NCBI GenBank assembly: GCA_014859445.1
Contig: JACUUC010000004.1
Span: 82,371-146,370, forward strand
Length of the DNA stretch: 64,000 nt
Source: Bacterioplanes sp.
Lineage (GTDB): Bacteria > Pseudomonadota > Gammaproteobacteria > Pseudomonadales > Oceanobacteraceae
Direction of reading: 5' to 3'
Shown one piece after another: positions 1 through 9,504 of the stretch. The position numbers were made by a program, and so were the translations under genes. The notes under the pieces are model-generated. The model ran no database searches. It saw only the letters and a program-made list of their open reading frames with translations, and had not been told where the DNA came from. Each line of letters starts with the position of its first letter. The stretch's first letter is position 1.

Positions 1-1256
1 ATGGCGATGACGACAGTGACGATGACGACACTGCAGAAGACAGCGGCATCGACATGGCCGAAGTAGTACGTCGTTTCGAAGAAATTGTTAGCGCCAATGC
101 CGTCGTCGAAGCCGCCATCAAACAGCATGGCCGCCAAAGCCAAGCTGCCGAAGAAGCGCTGGCCGCATTGGGTGCCGTGTTTGCCCCCATCAAGCTCACA
201 CCAAAATACTTTGATCAATTGGTGAATGAAGCGCGCGATACCTTGGACAACATTCGTACCCAAGAACGCCAAATCATGCTACTCATGACGCGTAAAAGCG
301 GCATGGATCGCAAAGACTTCATTAAAGGCTTTCAAGGCAATGAAACCAACAATCAGTGGATCCAAGATCTGATTGACGGCGGCCATAAGTATTCCGATAA
401 ACTGGATACCTATCGCTTTGACCTATTCCGTGCGCAAAAGAAAATACGCACCATTGAAGATCGCGTTGGTTTAACGATTCCTGAAATTAAAGAAGTTAAC
501 CGTCGCGTCTCCATTGGCGAAGCCCGCGCTCGTCGCGCCAAAAAAGAAATGGTTGAAGCCAACTTACGTCTGGTGATCTCCATTGCGAAAAAGTACACCA
601 ACCGTGGTTTGCAATTCCTCGACCTGATTCAAGAAGGCAACATCGGCCTCATGAAAGCCGTTGATAAATTCGAATATCGTCGTGGTTACAAATTTTCGAC
701 TTACGCCACATGGTGGATTCGCCAAGCCATTACGCGTTCGATTGCCGACCAAGCACGTACCATCCGTATTCCGGTACACATGATCGAAACGATCAACAAG
801 CTCAATCGTATTTCACGGCAAATGTTGCAAGAAATGGGACGCGAGCCAACACCGGAAGAATTGGCTGAACGCATGGAAATGCCGGAAGACAAGATTCGTA
901 AAGTGCTCAAAATCGCGAAAGAGCCGATCTCAATGGAAACCCCGATTGGTGATGATGAAGATTCGCACTTGGGTGATTTCATCGAAGACAGCCACTCTGA
1001 GTCGCCCATGGACACTGCCACCAACGAAGGCTTAACCGAAGCCACGCGTTCAGTGCTGTCTGGCCTTACCGCGCGTGAAGCGAAAGTTCTGCGGATGCGT
1101 TTTGGTATCGACATGAACACCGACCATACGTTGGAAGAAGTCGGCAAACAGTTTGATGTAACGCGTGAGCGTATTCGTCAAATCGAAGCCAAAGCGCTGC
1201 GTAAACTGCGTCATCCAAGTCGCTCAGATCATCTGCGCAGCTTTATTGACGAATAA
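1..1256 (+). CDS. rpoD: RNA polymerase primary sigma factor RpoD (5'-truncated by window edge)
   Basis: Sigma-70 housekeeping factor; directs core RNA polymerase to -10/-35 promoters. The frame is open from base 3 and begins inside the Asp-rich spacer before the non-conserved region, so the ATG at base 54 is internal and the N-terminus lies outside the window. Visible in order: the non-conserved region, region 2 (core-binding and -10 recognition, with [17 protein letters not shown]), region 3, and region 4 with the C-terminal helix-turn-helix ([20 protein letters not shown]). The C-terminus LRSFIDE is typical for the family. A hairpin terminator and then a tRNA follow. Identification is very secure; only the length cannot be judged. 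Confidence 0.98.
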   Translation, partial: GDDDSDDDDTAEDSGIDMAEVVRRFEEIVSANAVVEAAIKQHGRQSQAAEEALAALGAVFAPIKLTPKYFDQLVNEARDTLDNIRTQERQIMLLMTRKSGMDRKDFIKGFQGNETNNQWIQDLIDGGHKYSDKLDTYRFDLFRAQKKIRTIEDRVGLTIPEIKEVNRRVSIGEARARRAKKEMVEANLRLVISIAKKYTNRGLQFLDLIQEGNIGLMKAVDKFEYRRGYKFSTYATWWIRQAITRSIADQARTIRIPVHMIETINKLNRISRQMLQEMGREPTPEELAERMEMPEDKIRKVLKIAKEPISMETPIGDDEDSHLGDFIEDSHSESPMDTATNEGLTEATRSVLSGLTAREAKVLRMRFGIDMNTDHTLEEVGKQFDVTRERIRQIEAKALRKLRHPSRSDHLRSFIDE

Positions 1257-1272
1257 GCGTTTTCGGTAAGCC

Positions 1273-1310
1273 AATAACCCAGCCTCGGCAACGACGCTGG
1301 GTTATTTTTT
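1273..1310 (+). terminator. Rho-independent terminator after rpoD
   Basis: An 11-bp perfect stem (AATAACCCAGC / GCTGGGTTATT) with a 12-nt loop is followed by a T run, starting 17 bp after the rpoD stop codon. Confidence 0.9.
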
Positions 1311-1421
1311 AACGACTTCGTCATGATCATCGTGAAGCCACGTTTAAGGGTGGCATGACAGCGCAAGCGCCTTTATAATGCAGCTCGCTGAATGGCCGCG
1401 AAGGCTTTAAGCAGATTAAAT

Positions 1422-1498
1422 GGGCCTGTAGCTCAGTTGGTTAGAGCACACGACTCATAATCGTTAGGTCCTCGGTTCAAGTCCGAGCAGGCCCACCA
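1422..1498 (+). tRNA. tRNA with CAU anticodon, probably tRNA-Ile2 (lysidine type), less likely elongator Met
   Basis: A complete 77-nt cloverleaf is visible. The acceptor arms GGGCCTG/CAGGCCC enclose a D-arm GTAGCTCAGTTGGTTAGAGC, an anticodon loop CTCATAA and a T-arm CTCGG-TTCAAGT-CCGAG, with encoded CCA. The anticodon is CAU. The anticodon-arm sequence ACGACTCATAATCG resembles E. coli ileX (tRNA-Ile2, whose C34 is changed to lysidine by TilS) more than metT, so Ile2 is preferred. The outermost anticodon-stem pair is a C-T mismatch. An initiator tRNA is excluded by the paired first acceptor base. Confidence 0.93.
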
Positions 1499-1685
1499 TT
1501 TAATCCTGATCGTTTAGTGCTCGTGTGCGGCACACGCCTCAACTCTTTATCGCCAAGGTCCTCGGTTCAAGTCCGAGCAGGCCCACCATTTAATCCTGAT
1601 CGTTTAGTGCTCGTGTGCGGCACACGCCTCAACTCTTTATCGCCAAGGTCCTCGGTTCAAGTCCGAGCAGGCCCACCATTTAATC
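1466..1685 (+). repeat. Tandem 90-bp repeats derived from the preceding tRNA (3' half repeated three times)
   Basis: The last part of the tRNA plus TTTAATC (40 bp, AGGTCCTCGG... to ...CCACCATTTAATC) occurs at 1466, 1556 and 1646, exactly 90 bp apart. The 50 bp between copies is also identical in the two complete units. That 50-bp part still holds GCACACG, TTATCG and AGGTC in tRNA order, so each unit looks like a decayed tRNA copy with an intact T-arm and CCA. It also carries a 7-bp inverted repeat CGTGTGC-G-GCACACG. The arrangement recalls the tRNA-3'-end repeats downstream of E. coli tyrT. No intact second tRNA can fold here. Confidence 0.9.
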
Positions 1686-1704
1686 TGCGTCATTTAATTT
1701 GTTT

Positions 1705-3633
1705 TTAGCTACCCGCAGGTAAACTCACTCGTACTCGTGTGCCTTCACCGAGTTGACTGACCACCCAAATATTGCCGCCATGGGCTGTCACAATGGCGTG
1801 CGCAATGGATAAGCCCAAGCCCAAACCGTCTCCGACTGGCCGAGTGGTATAAAACGGATCGAAGATGCGCGATACATGCTGTTCATCCATTCCTTCGCCA
1901 CTGTCTTTGCATTCAATCAACGTCACTCCCTGTTTTTGGCGAGCCATAATGCGCACATCACCCTGACCGCGACATGCCTTAACCGCATTATCTAAAATAG
2001 AGACAAACACTTTTCGCATTTCAGCCTCGCAAACGTACACTGGCTGGCTAAGCTGAATGTCTTTATGAATAGTGACCTTGCTATCACTGGGAATGTTCAG
2101 CAATGAAATGACATGGCCCATGAATAGCGACAAATCAATCGCTTGTTTTTCACCCCGACCAAGCTCAGAAAAGACTTGCAAGCTTTCAACGATGACTCTA
2201 ACTCGTTCCAACCCAGGGCTGGACTCGCTGACGATGTCATTCACATCTTCCACGATGTATTCAAGGTTTTGCGCCTCGGATAACGACTGAATAGCAGTCA
2301 GCACCGTTTGCGTTTTTCCTTCATCATTTGCCTGTCGTGCCTGCAAGTACTGATGTAATAAATCCGCTAGGGTGTTATAGGTCTGTAAGTATTCTTTTAA
2401 CATGTTGAAATTCGCGGTGACGATGCTCATCGGATTGTTAATTTCGTGAGCAATACCCGCGGCCAAATGGCCTATAGAGGCCATTTTTTCTGACTGTACC
2501 AATTGCGACTGTGTTGTACGCAGCGATTTCGCCATTTGATTAAACTGCCGCGCCAGACTACCCAGCTCATCACGGCGCTGCACATCCATTTGCACATGAC
2601 GCTCACCTTGGCGAATACGCGCCAATTGCTTGGCCAATTGATTCAAAGGCCGCGTCACGCCATTACTGACTTGACGTGCCAATAAGCTCAATAATAAAAC
2701 CAAAGCCGCTGTTCCCATTAAGGCACTCCAACGTAATTGTTGGATAGGCAATAACGCCGCCTGTTTATCACGTTGCATCACCAGCACCCCTTCTAAGGCG
2801 GGTAATGGCCGTGCACTGACAAGCCAGTCGGTATTGTTTAATGTCATGTCCTGCGACATGGTTCGTCCCCGATACGCCGCACGCGCTACCTCAAGAAGTG
2901 ATTCCCCTTGCTGAACGCCAGACGGCCATGCCTGTAACTGACCATTCATATGCCCAAAAATGCTGACGCGTCGTTCGGCACTGACGTTAGGCAAAACCTC
3001 TGCGATTAGGTTATCCGCGGTAGGCAACCACAACACCACACCAATCGCCCCCTCGTGCACAACAGGCATCGCCACCAGCGCCGGAAATAGCTCCGATTGG
3101 GTTAATTGAAAAACCGCATCCATACGACTCAATACTCGTTCCATAATGTTTTGAATTTGATGCAGATCGTTCGCGAGTGTATTGATGTGTTGCCCATAAA
3201 ACTCACTTTGCGCGCTAGAGAAGACGACAAAACCATGAGCGTTAATAAACAATAAATCAGATAACTGCTGGCGCTCGCTGTAAAACGACAAGCCTGGCCA
3301 GTACTGATCCTCAGCTTGTTGATATGCCATCGAGTACAAATCGTCCGGTTCAAACACGACATTGAACGCACTGAAAGCCTGACGCACATCATTCGAACGC
3401 ATAAACAACTGTGCGGCCGTTAATGAATGCTCGATGCGCCGATCAATAGCACGCGCTAATGACAGCGTTTCTTGCTCGGTTTCGGTCGTAATTTCATGGA
3501 TCATACGTGCTTGCGCATGGCCTAAACCAATGAGCACCAACAGTAGGACTGGCGTTAAGCTCAGCACCATAAACCAAGTCATGATACGAGCGCGCAATGT
3601 CCGAAAATGCAATCGGTTGGCGAATCGAGTCAT
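1705..3633 (-). CDS. Membrane sensor histidine kinase (periplasmic sensor, HAMP, HisKA, HATPase)
   Basis: A transmembrane kinase of 642 aa. The N-terminal helix (about residues 17-37) is followed by a periplasmic sensor of some 250 residues, a second helix, a HAMP linker and a HisKA domain with the phospho-acceptor in GIAHEINNP near residue 395. The HATPase_c domain has DNAVKAC (N box), DSGEGMD (G1) and GLGLGLSIAH (G2). The longest frame begins 25 codons earlier, but the ATG at 3633 has GGAGGA 8 nt upstream and overlaps the stop of the preceding gene (TGATG), so that start is used and translational coupling is likely. There is no receiver domain and no response regulator gene alongside, so its partner is encoded elsewhere. 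Confidence 0.9.
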   Translation of the reverse strand: MTRFANRLHFRTLRARIMTWFMVLSLTPVLLLVLIGLGHAQARMIHEITTETEQETLSLARAIDRRIEHSLTAAQLFMRSNDVRQAFSAFNVVFEPDDLYSMAYQQAEDQYWPGLSFYSERQQLSDLLFINAHGFVVFSSAQSEFYGQHINTLANDLHQIQNIMERVLSRMDAVFQLTQSELFPALVAMPVVHEGAIGVVLWLPTADNLIAEVLPNVSAERRVSIFGHMNGQLQAWPSGVQQGESLLEVARAAYRGRTMSQDMTLNNTDWLVSARPLPALEGVLVMQRDKQAALLPIQQLRWSALMGTAALVLLLSLLARQVSNGVTRPLNQLAKQLARIRQGERHVQMDVQRRDELGSLARQFNQMAKSLRTTQSQLVQSEKMASIGHLAAGIAHEINNPMSIVTANFNMLKEYLQTYNTLADLLHQYLQARQANDEGKTQTVLTAIQSLSEAQNLEYIVEDVNDIVSESSPGLERVRVIVESLQVFSELGRGEKQAIDLSLFMGHVISLLNIPSDSKVTIHKDIQLSQPVYVCEAEMRKVFVSILDNAVKACRGQGDVRIMARQKQGVTLIECKDSGEGMDEQHVSRIFDPFYTTRPVGDGLGLGLSIAHAIVTAHGGNIWVVSQLGEGTRVRVSLPAGS

Positions 3634-4790
3634 CACAATTCCTCCACTCGAGCGGTACGCCAAAATCCGCCAGCATTGCGCCAATAGATGGTTAAATCGT
3701 GCAACCAAGTCGAGGGGCTATTGGACGAAGGAAATTCTTGAGGACGAATCGCATGGGACGATTGCCAAACACGTTCCGTACGCTCACCTTGTTGTAAAAC
3801 TAAGGCCACCGATTGCCAAGTACCCCGCAAATCGCGATCAACGGTGATTGTGCCCGTGCTTTGCCAACCACTTCTTAACCCCCAAAATGTCCGCAGTGCG
3901 CCTGCGTCATGAACCAAACCCTGCTCGACAGCCTGCTGCAACTGTTGGTTTAACCAATGCATATTGCGCGCTAACGGTGATGATAGGTTTAGCACACTGG
4001 GATTCATCTCTGCATCCATTTGCTGAACGACCAACACACCGGACATCAGATCAATGGGCTGGTCCGCACACAATGACACCATAGGAATCGGCAGAGCCGA
4101 CAATGCACGCTGGCGTTGTGGCTGATCAATCCACTCACAGACATCCAAGATAAGTACGTCGGGTAAGCGCTCGAGCACTTGTTCGCCGAGTTCATCAAAT
4201 TGCTCAGCATAATCGAGCAAAAGCGTGGTAAACGTCATTTGTTGTTGCTGCCAACGTTCATGCGCTTCGAGCATGCGAAATAGCATTGTTGACCGCGCGG
4301 AGTTACTGCCGACCATGAGCACATCGCGAATGGGTTGTGCTTGTAACCAATGCACGACAGGGAGCAATAATTGATTGCCCATCAACCCGACATGAACGAC
4401 CCAATCACTGGCCAGTAGCCCTTCGGAGCTGGCAGGGTATAGCAAAAAACGTTTATTATGGCGCAACCACGGTATGACATTACGCAAACACACCGAATCA
4501 CCACACCCTAGCAGCATGTCGATAGGTTGAGTTTGTTCAATGCGATCCAGCGTATTTTCCAACAAGGGTTGCGGTAGGGCGCTGTCTACATAGGTAATGC
4601 GCACTTGATCGCGGGCCAACCCACGAGCCCAGTCTTGCTCGATGGTGTGTAAAATTGCTCGATCACGATGCGTCAGCATTCCTTGCTGCTCGGTTAACAC
4701 CACCCAATGCAAAGCCGGTTCGTGTTTTGGCCAAAACCAAACCACCAAAACCGTCACAAGCAGCAATAATATGACAAGGGATACTTTCAC
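3633..4790 (-). CDS. Membrane-anchored periplasmic-binding-like protein (AmiC/UrtA-type fold), likely partner of the downstream kinase
   Basis: About 385 aa with one hydrophobic N-terminal helix (VILLLLVTVLVVWFW), then a periplasmic domain resembling the amide/urea-binding Peripla_BP family. It has an early LTEQQGM segment, a GCGDSVCLRNVIPW stretch where UrtA/AmiC proteins have GCWTS..., an LLYP...EG segment and a VGSNS loop. The GTG at 4790 is preferred over the GTG at 4838 because CGGAG sits 8 nt before it and the protein then begins directly at the anchor. It overlaps the kinase start by one base. Known parallels are ligand-sensing pairs such as TorT/TorS and LuxP/LuxQ. The ligand cannot be read from sequence and the family match is distant. 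Confidence 0.72.
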   Translation of the reverse strand: MKVSLVILLLLVTVLVVWFWPKHEPALHWVVLTEQQGMLTHRDRAILHTIEQDWARGLARDQVRITYVDSALPQPLLENTLDRIEQTQPIDMLLGCGDSVCLRNVIPWLRHNKRFLLYPASSEGLLASDWVVHVGLMGNQLLLPVVHWLQAQPIRDVLMVGSNSARSTMLFRMLEAHERWQQQQMTFTTLLLDYAEQFDELGEQVLERLPDVLILDVCEWIDQPQRQRALSALPIPMVSLCADQPIDLMSGVLVVQQMDAEMNPSVLNLSSPLARNMHWLNQQLQQAVEQGLVHDAGALRTFWGLRSGWQSTGTITVDRDLRGTWQSVALVLQQGERTERVWQSSHAIRPQEFPSSNSPSTWLHDLTIYWRNAGGFWRTARVEEL

Positions 4791-4869
4791 AAACAGTGCT
4801 CCGTCAATACAATCAGTGTAGACGATAATGCCACCCACCGATCATTTTCAGAGCTAAGTCAAAACCACA

Positions 4870-6513
4870 TTACCCTGACGATGCATCACGCAAAAAAGCA
4901 ACGGACGGCGTATTCTTTGTCTCGGTATCTCTCGAATTCGAAACCGTCAACATCGCCAAGAAGTGCTGTGCCAATAACTGCACTCGATCGATGTGCTGCG
5001 CCAATTGCTCCGCTTCTTGATGCGCGTGATGACTGTGCGCCACCGAATCCGAACCCAGTGTTAACAAACGTTCGGCTTGTTGCTCCACCTGGATACTCAA
5101 CACCGCTTGTTGCTCCGTTGCCGCAGCCACATCACGCGAACACTCATCAATCAATTCAATGTGCGTGAGCGTATCCGTCAAACTGGCTTGTGAGGTGTGC
5201 GCTAATTGCGTGGTATTCAACGCCTGCTCGACACCGTTACCAATCACTTGCACCACCGCAGAGGCCTCACCTTGCAGTGCATGAATGATCGTCTCAATTT
5301 TTTGGGTCGACTCATGCGTACGCTGCGCCAAGCCTCGCACTTCATCCGCCACCACGGCAAACCCACGGCCCGCCTCACCCGCTCGGGCGGCCTCAATCGC
5401 GGCATTGAGTGCCAATAAGTTGGTTTGTTCGGCGATGTCGGAAATCACATCCAACACCACGCCAATGTCGGTACTCTTTTGCGACAGGGAATCAATACGG
5501 TCTTTGGCCGTTCCTAAATCGTCCGTCAGTGCGGTCAATGCCCGATCCATGTCCACCATATTGGTTTGACACACACTCGCTGACGACACCGCCGTTTGTG
5601 TGGAGGTGTGCGTTTTCTGTGTCGACTCACCCACGCGACGAACGCTTACGGCCAGTTCCTCAAATGCACGAGTGATGTCATTAATGTCGCCTTGCTGAGC
5701 ACGGATACTGGTGACAGATCGATCAATCCAGTCCATCGTGCGATCTTTGCTGCGATACAACTGCCCAACACCGACCGACATACGCGCCGACACAGCGCGC
5801 AAAATGGCTTGTTGCTTTTGTTGATGAAAATCCAACCACGCCAGCTCATCACGCCGTCCCGTATACAGATACGGCATTAGCGGATGCGTCATGCCTTGTA
5901 TTTTGTGCTTGTGTTGCAGCAGAGGATAGGTCGCGCGCCACGCCACGACCGTGATCGTCAACAGCGCCAAGAGGCTCCACCAGAGTTCATTCGGATTCAA
6001 TGACACATCATGCACAACACCCAACCCCACCGCCAATATCACCGCCAGACCCACTATTTTAGACGACCAAGTAGGCGCTAACGCTTGATCTTGACGGCGT
6101 AATGCCCCTTGCTGCCAGCGCTGATAAACGCGTTCCGCCCGCTCTACCTGTTCGACGCTTGGGCACGTACGCACCGATTGATACTCCACTAAACGCCCCT
6201 GCTCGAAAATGGGGGTGACGTAGGCATCCACCCAATAATAATCGCCATTTTTGCACCGGTTTTTCACCAACCCTCGCCACGACTCTCCGGCCTTCAAGTG
6301 CTGCCATAAATTCTCAAAGGCGCCGGTCGGCATGTCAGGATGACGAACCATATTATGAGGTTGGCCGATAAGTTCGTCTTTGCTAAAGCCAGACACTCGA
6401 CAAAAGTGTTCATTCACATCCGTTATGCAGCCGCGTGCGTCCGTGGTTGAAATCAGCTCAACATCACTAGGAATTTTGTATTCTCGATCGGTAACGGGTT
6501 GATTGTTTCTCAT
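4870..6513 (-). CDS. aer: Aer-type PAS methyl-accepting chemotaxis protein
   Basis: A 547-aa energy/redox taxis receptor. The N-terminus [15 protein letters not shown] is the hallmark start of Aer-like receptors and leads into a PAS domain (to about residue 125, with the [13 protein letters not shown] motif). Two hydrophobic segments form a membrane hairpin with almost no periplasmic part. The cytoplasmic signalling tip contains [20 protein letters not shown] and [18 protein letters not shown]. In Aer the PAS domain holds FAD and senses electron-transport state; cofactor binding here is inferred. The start at 6513 has AGGAG 7 nt upstream, while the longer frame adds nine residues without a family match. 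No C-terminal methyltransferase-tethering pentapeptide is seen. Confidence 0.9.
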   Translation of the reverse strand: MRNNQPVTDREYKIPSDVELISTTDARGCITDVNEHFCRVSGFSKDELIGQPHNMVRHPDMPTGAFENLWQHLKAGESWRGLVKNRCKNGDYYWVDAYVTPIFEQGRLVEYQSVRTCPSVEQVERAERVYQRWQQGALRRQDQALAPTWSSKIVGLAVILAVGLGVVHDVSLNPNELWWSLLALLTITVVAWRATYPLLQHKHKIQGMTHPLMPYLYTGRRDELAWLDFHQQKQQAILRAVSARMSVGVGQLYRSKDRTMDWIDRSVTSIRAQQGDINDITRAFEELAVSVRRVGESTQKTHTSTQTAVSSASVCQTNMVDMDRALTALTDDLGTAKDRIDSLSQKSTDIGVVLDVISDIAEQTNLLALNAAIEAARAGEAGRGFAVVADEVRGLAQRTHESTQKIETIIHALQGEASAVVQVIGNGVEQALNTTQLAHTSQASLTDTLTHIELIDECSRDVAAATEQQAVLSIQVEQQAERLLTLGSDSVAHSHHAHQEAEQLAQHIDRVQLLAQHFLAMLTVSNSRDTETKNTPSVAFLRDASSG

Positions 6514-6609
6514 CCATGCACTCCTGTGCTCTGGTAGCACTGCGGGAAGAATAAAACCAAATTGACTCTCGATACTGTCTACCGATTGCGAGGGGGACGC
6601 TAGCCAAAA

Positions 6610-6699
6610 ACTGCAAACCTGTACAATTTTTATGGGTATTTTGCAGTAAGCGGATAGGGTTATTGCTTGTCTTATCTAAAATGAGTCAATAGCAATAAC
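6610..6699. promoter_or_regulatory. Divergent aer / PAS-GGDEF-EAL control region with two inverted repeats
   Basis: The 200-bp gap holds ACTGCAAA (6610-6617) paired with TTTGCAGT (6640-6647), and GTTATTGCT (6659-6667) paired with AGCAATAAC (6691-6699). The second repeat ends just upstream of the GGAG that precedes the 6714 start. They may be operators or a 5'-UTR hairpin; no known regulator consensus is recognised. Confidence 0.4.
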
Positions 6700-6713
6700 A
6701 ATATGGAGCCTCT

Positions 6714-8378
6714 ATGCGTGATGTCAGCAACTTGGCATTCAAGGAATTAGTCGAGCATCACCCTAAAGCCATCATGCTGGCTCAACATGGCCCGCGTATT
6801 GCCTACGTGAACAAACAGTTTACGCACGTCACCGGATACGAACTGCATGAAGTGGTGAACCAAACACCAGCGATGCTGAGCTCGGGGTTGCACAATGCCG
6901 CGTTTTATCAACGCATGTGGCAAGACATTGCTGACAAGCAACGATGGGAAGGATTGATCTGGAATCGTCGTAAAAATGGTGAGCAATACCCACAATGGCT
7001 AACCATTTACCCCCTAACGGTTGATCACCAAACCTGGTACGTGGGAATTTTCTTAGATGTCCATGAAGCGCGCCAACAGAGCGATGGCTTAACCAATCTT
7101 GCTTATTTCGATCCACTCACCGGTTTGGCCAATCGAGCCTTATTCTTAGAGTCGATACATGTGTACATTCATCAATACGATTTGTTTCAACACCCCTTTG
7201 CGTTGTTGTTCATTGATCTGGACTTTTTTAAAGAGGTGAATGACTTACATGGGCACGCCGTTGGCGACCAAGTGCTGCAAGCGGTAGCGCAGCGCTTACA
7301 AAACTGCCTACCGAGCGATGCCACTCTTGCACGCTTATCCGGCGATGAGTTTGCTGCATTAATCCACCTAACACCCGACACGATCCCGTTACCGAATGTG
7401 TGCCAAGCGGTTGTCGATGCCTTCCAACAACCCATTCATGTGGCACATCAGCAGCACTACGTGACCACCTCATTGGGAGCCGCATTGTGCCCACAACACA
7501 GTCAACAGCACACACGCCTGCTGCAACAAGCCGATCGCGCCATGTACAGCGCCAAACAAGCGGGGAAATCGTGCTATCGCATTTACAGTGAGCAGGATGC
7601 CGAACAGACACAACGTCAACAACGTATTCATGAAGCGCTTCGCCATGCCTTAGAAACTGCACCCGAGCAATTTTATGTGGAGTATCAACCTCAGTACCAT
7701 TTGCCCAGCCAAACCCTAACCGGCCTTGAAGCCTTAATGCGATGGCACCATCCTGAACTGGGTCAAATCGCGCCGACTGAATTTATTGCCATTGCCGAGC
7801 AGCGTGGACTGATTCATGCCGTGAGTGAGTGCTTAGTGACACGCATCATTCAGGATTTTCATGATCAAGCCAAACCGAAAACACCCAAGCAACTAGCGAT
7901 CAACATCTCTGCACAACAGATCAACGATACACGCTTGATGTTTCTACTACGTCCCTTACACACATGTCTACAACGATGTGGCTGGCAACTCGAAGTGGAA
8001 ATCACCGAATCCATGTTAATGAGCATGGGCAAATCCAGTCTACAACGACTGCATGCACTGCGTGACGAGCAGATTCGCTTAGCCATTGATGATTTTGGCA
8101 CGGGGTATTCATCGTTGGTGTATCTGCAAAACTTACCGGTCGATACACTCAAAATTGATCGCCATTTTATTCAGCAAATGGATGCCAATGATGATCAACG
8201 CATTGTGTCTGCCATTTTGAGTTTGGCCAAATCTCTGCACTTGTCGGTGTTGGCCGAAGGCATAGAAACCCATGCTCAATTACAAACACTGCAAGCGTTG
8301 CAATGCCCACTGGGGCAGGGATATTGGTTCAGTAAACCCACCCAATTGGACAGTCTATCTGCTGCCCTGCTTGATTGA
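6714..8378 (+). CDS. PAS-GGDEF-EAL cyclic-di-GMP protein, probable phosphodiesterase
   Basis: A soluble 554-aa protein with no membrane segment. A PAS domain (about residues 10-125) is followed by a GGDEF domain whose signature is SGDEF (residues 209-213) and an EAL domain with EALMRW (from residue 339) and DDFGTGYSSL. The EAL metal and catalytic residues look intact, so c-di-GMP hydrolysis is expected. The Gly-to-Ser change in the GGDEF loop may lower cyclase activity, leaving that domain active weakly or regulatory. GGAG lies 5 nt before the ATG. It is divergent from the Aer-type receptor, which has a similar N-terminal PAS, so both may read related cytoplasmic signals. Confidence 0.92.
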   Translation: MRDVSNLAFKELVEHHPKAIMLAQHGPRIAYVNKQFTHVTGYELHEVVNQTPAMLSSGLHNAAFYQRMWQDIADKQRWEGLIWNRRKNGEQYPQWLTIYPLTVDHQTWYVGIFLDVHEARQQSDGLTNLAYFDPLTGLANRALFLESIHVYIHQYDLFQHPFALLFIDLDFFKEVNDLHGHAVGDQVLQAVAQRLQNCLPSDATLARLSGDEFAALIHLTPDTIPLPNVCQAVVDAFQQPIHVAHQQHYVTTSLGAALCPQHSQQHTRLLQQADRAMYSAKQAGKSCYRIYSEQDAEQTQRQQRIHEALRHALETAPEQFYVEYQPQYHLPSQTLTGLEALMRWHHPELGQIAPTEFIAIAEQRGLIHAVSECLVTRIIQDFHDQAKPKTPKQLAINISAQQINDTRLMFLLRPLHTCLQRCGWQLEVEITESMLMSMGKSSLQRLHALRDEQIRLAIDDFGTGYSSLVYLQNLPVDTLKIDRHFIQQMDANDDQRIVSAILSLAKSLHLSVLAEGIETHAQLQTLQALQCPLGQGYWFSKPTQLDSLSAALLD

Positions 8379-8490
8379 GGTCAAGAACCGCTGTGCGTAT
8401 TTCAACCACCATAGTCGTTTTGCAATAGTTGGCTTTTTCTGACCAATCATTCGCGATACACCGTCATGATCTTTTTATGTTGTACATTAA

Positions 8491-9504
8491 ATGCCAATGA
8501 ATCGTCCACACTCTCAGTTTGATGCTTACCTGCGGCTGCACCGTGCTTCGGCCATAGAATGGCGCGCAGCACTGCAGCGTTTGCAGCTAGCCGAACAGGT
8601 GTTTTTTGGCAATCTACGCCAGCCACCAATCACCGTCGGCAGTTTATCGACGCTGAATCACGCTCGTGGGCGCATTACATTAGTCACACCGATGGCAGCA
8701 CACACACTGATCAAGCATCGTCGTAATCAAACGCCACTCATCGTCATTCCACGTGCTATCAATGCGCCTGAAGCAACGCTCAATCAAGCGGCCAGCCCAC
8801 CACTTAACTTACCCATACAATGGATACCGGCACACACCGAGTTTGAACTCGATTTGCATCCAGGGTACGACTACTGGCTGTTGCAAAGCCATCAGCCCAG
8901 CTGCTGCTTACTATTGACCGAGCAGCAACAACAAACGATTCGACATCATTTTCAAACATTTTTGCAGGAACACCATTTCAGCAAAGATCATCAGCACTCA
9001 GAGCAGCTGGTACAACACCTGTTTGATCAGATCGCGGCCAGCTTATATTCACCACAATCCATGCCGCTGACATTGACGGAAAAACCACTCGATAACCGCA
9101 TCAAAAAAGCGTTGCATAAACTGGAGCACGATCGAGAGTGGTCGTTTGATTTGGCCGAGCTGGCCTCATTGGCGGGCGTCAGCGAACGCAACTTGTATTA
9201 TTTGATGAAAAACCACATTGGCATGACGCCTTATGTGTACTACCAACGCATTCGCTTACTGCGAGTACGGCAACGATTGGTCGATTGCCAATGCGATGTA
9301 CCGCATGTGTCGTGGTATGCCGGTCATGAAGGGTTCTCGCACTTAGGACGATTTGCCGCACTCTTTCGTAAACACTTTGGCGAATTGCCGAGCGAAACCA
9401 TTCAGTGGCGACGCTCACTGACTCAGGTTGACAGCTCAGAGACCGAGGATGTCATACCCTTTCATCGAATAGCTCCCCAGCCGAAATCGGGCGCGGCATG
9501 CTGA
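8491..9504 (+). CDS. AraC-family transcriptional regulator
   Basis: A 337-aa protein with an unassigned N-terminal region (about residues 1-200) and a C-terminal AraC double helix-turn-helix (about residues 200-300). The HTH contains LAELASLAGVSERNLYYLMK and the second-helix segment FSHLGRFAALFRKHFGELPSE typical of the family. The N-terminal part has no clear cupin motif and could be a ligand sensor of the OruR/ArgR-like AraC type; that is a guess. The 3' end overlaps the convergent SprA-family gene by 53 bp. An ATG two codons downstream could also serve as start. The target is unknown. Confidence 0.88.
   Translation: MPMNRPHSQFDAYLRLHRASAIEWRAALQRLQLAEQVFFGNLRQPPITVGSLSTLNHARGRITLVTPMAAHTLIKHRRNQTPLIVIPRAINAPEATLNQAASPPLNLPIQWIPAHTEFELDLHPGYDYWLLQSHQPSCCLLLTEQQQQTIRHHFQTFLQEHHFSKDHQHSEQLVQHLFDQIAASLYSPQSMPLTLTEKPLDNRIKKALHKLEHDREWSFDLAELASLAGVSERNLYYLMKNHIGMTPYVYYQRIRLLRVRQRLVDCQCDVPHVSWYAGHEGFSHLGRFAALFRKHFGELPSETIQWRRSLTQVDSSETEDVIPFHRIAPQPKSGAAC

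Noticed and set aside
1517..1708. 63-aa open frame over the tRNA repeats
   Set aside because: It is a translation of the tRNA-derived repeat with a perfectly repeated peptide, no ribosome site and no family; recorded as repeat, not gene.
7228..7662. 144-aa antisense frame within the PAS-GGDEF-EAL gene
   Set aside because: Shadow of a gene with clear domains on the other strand.
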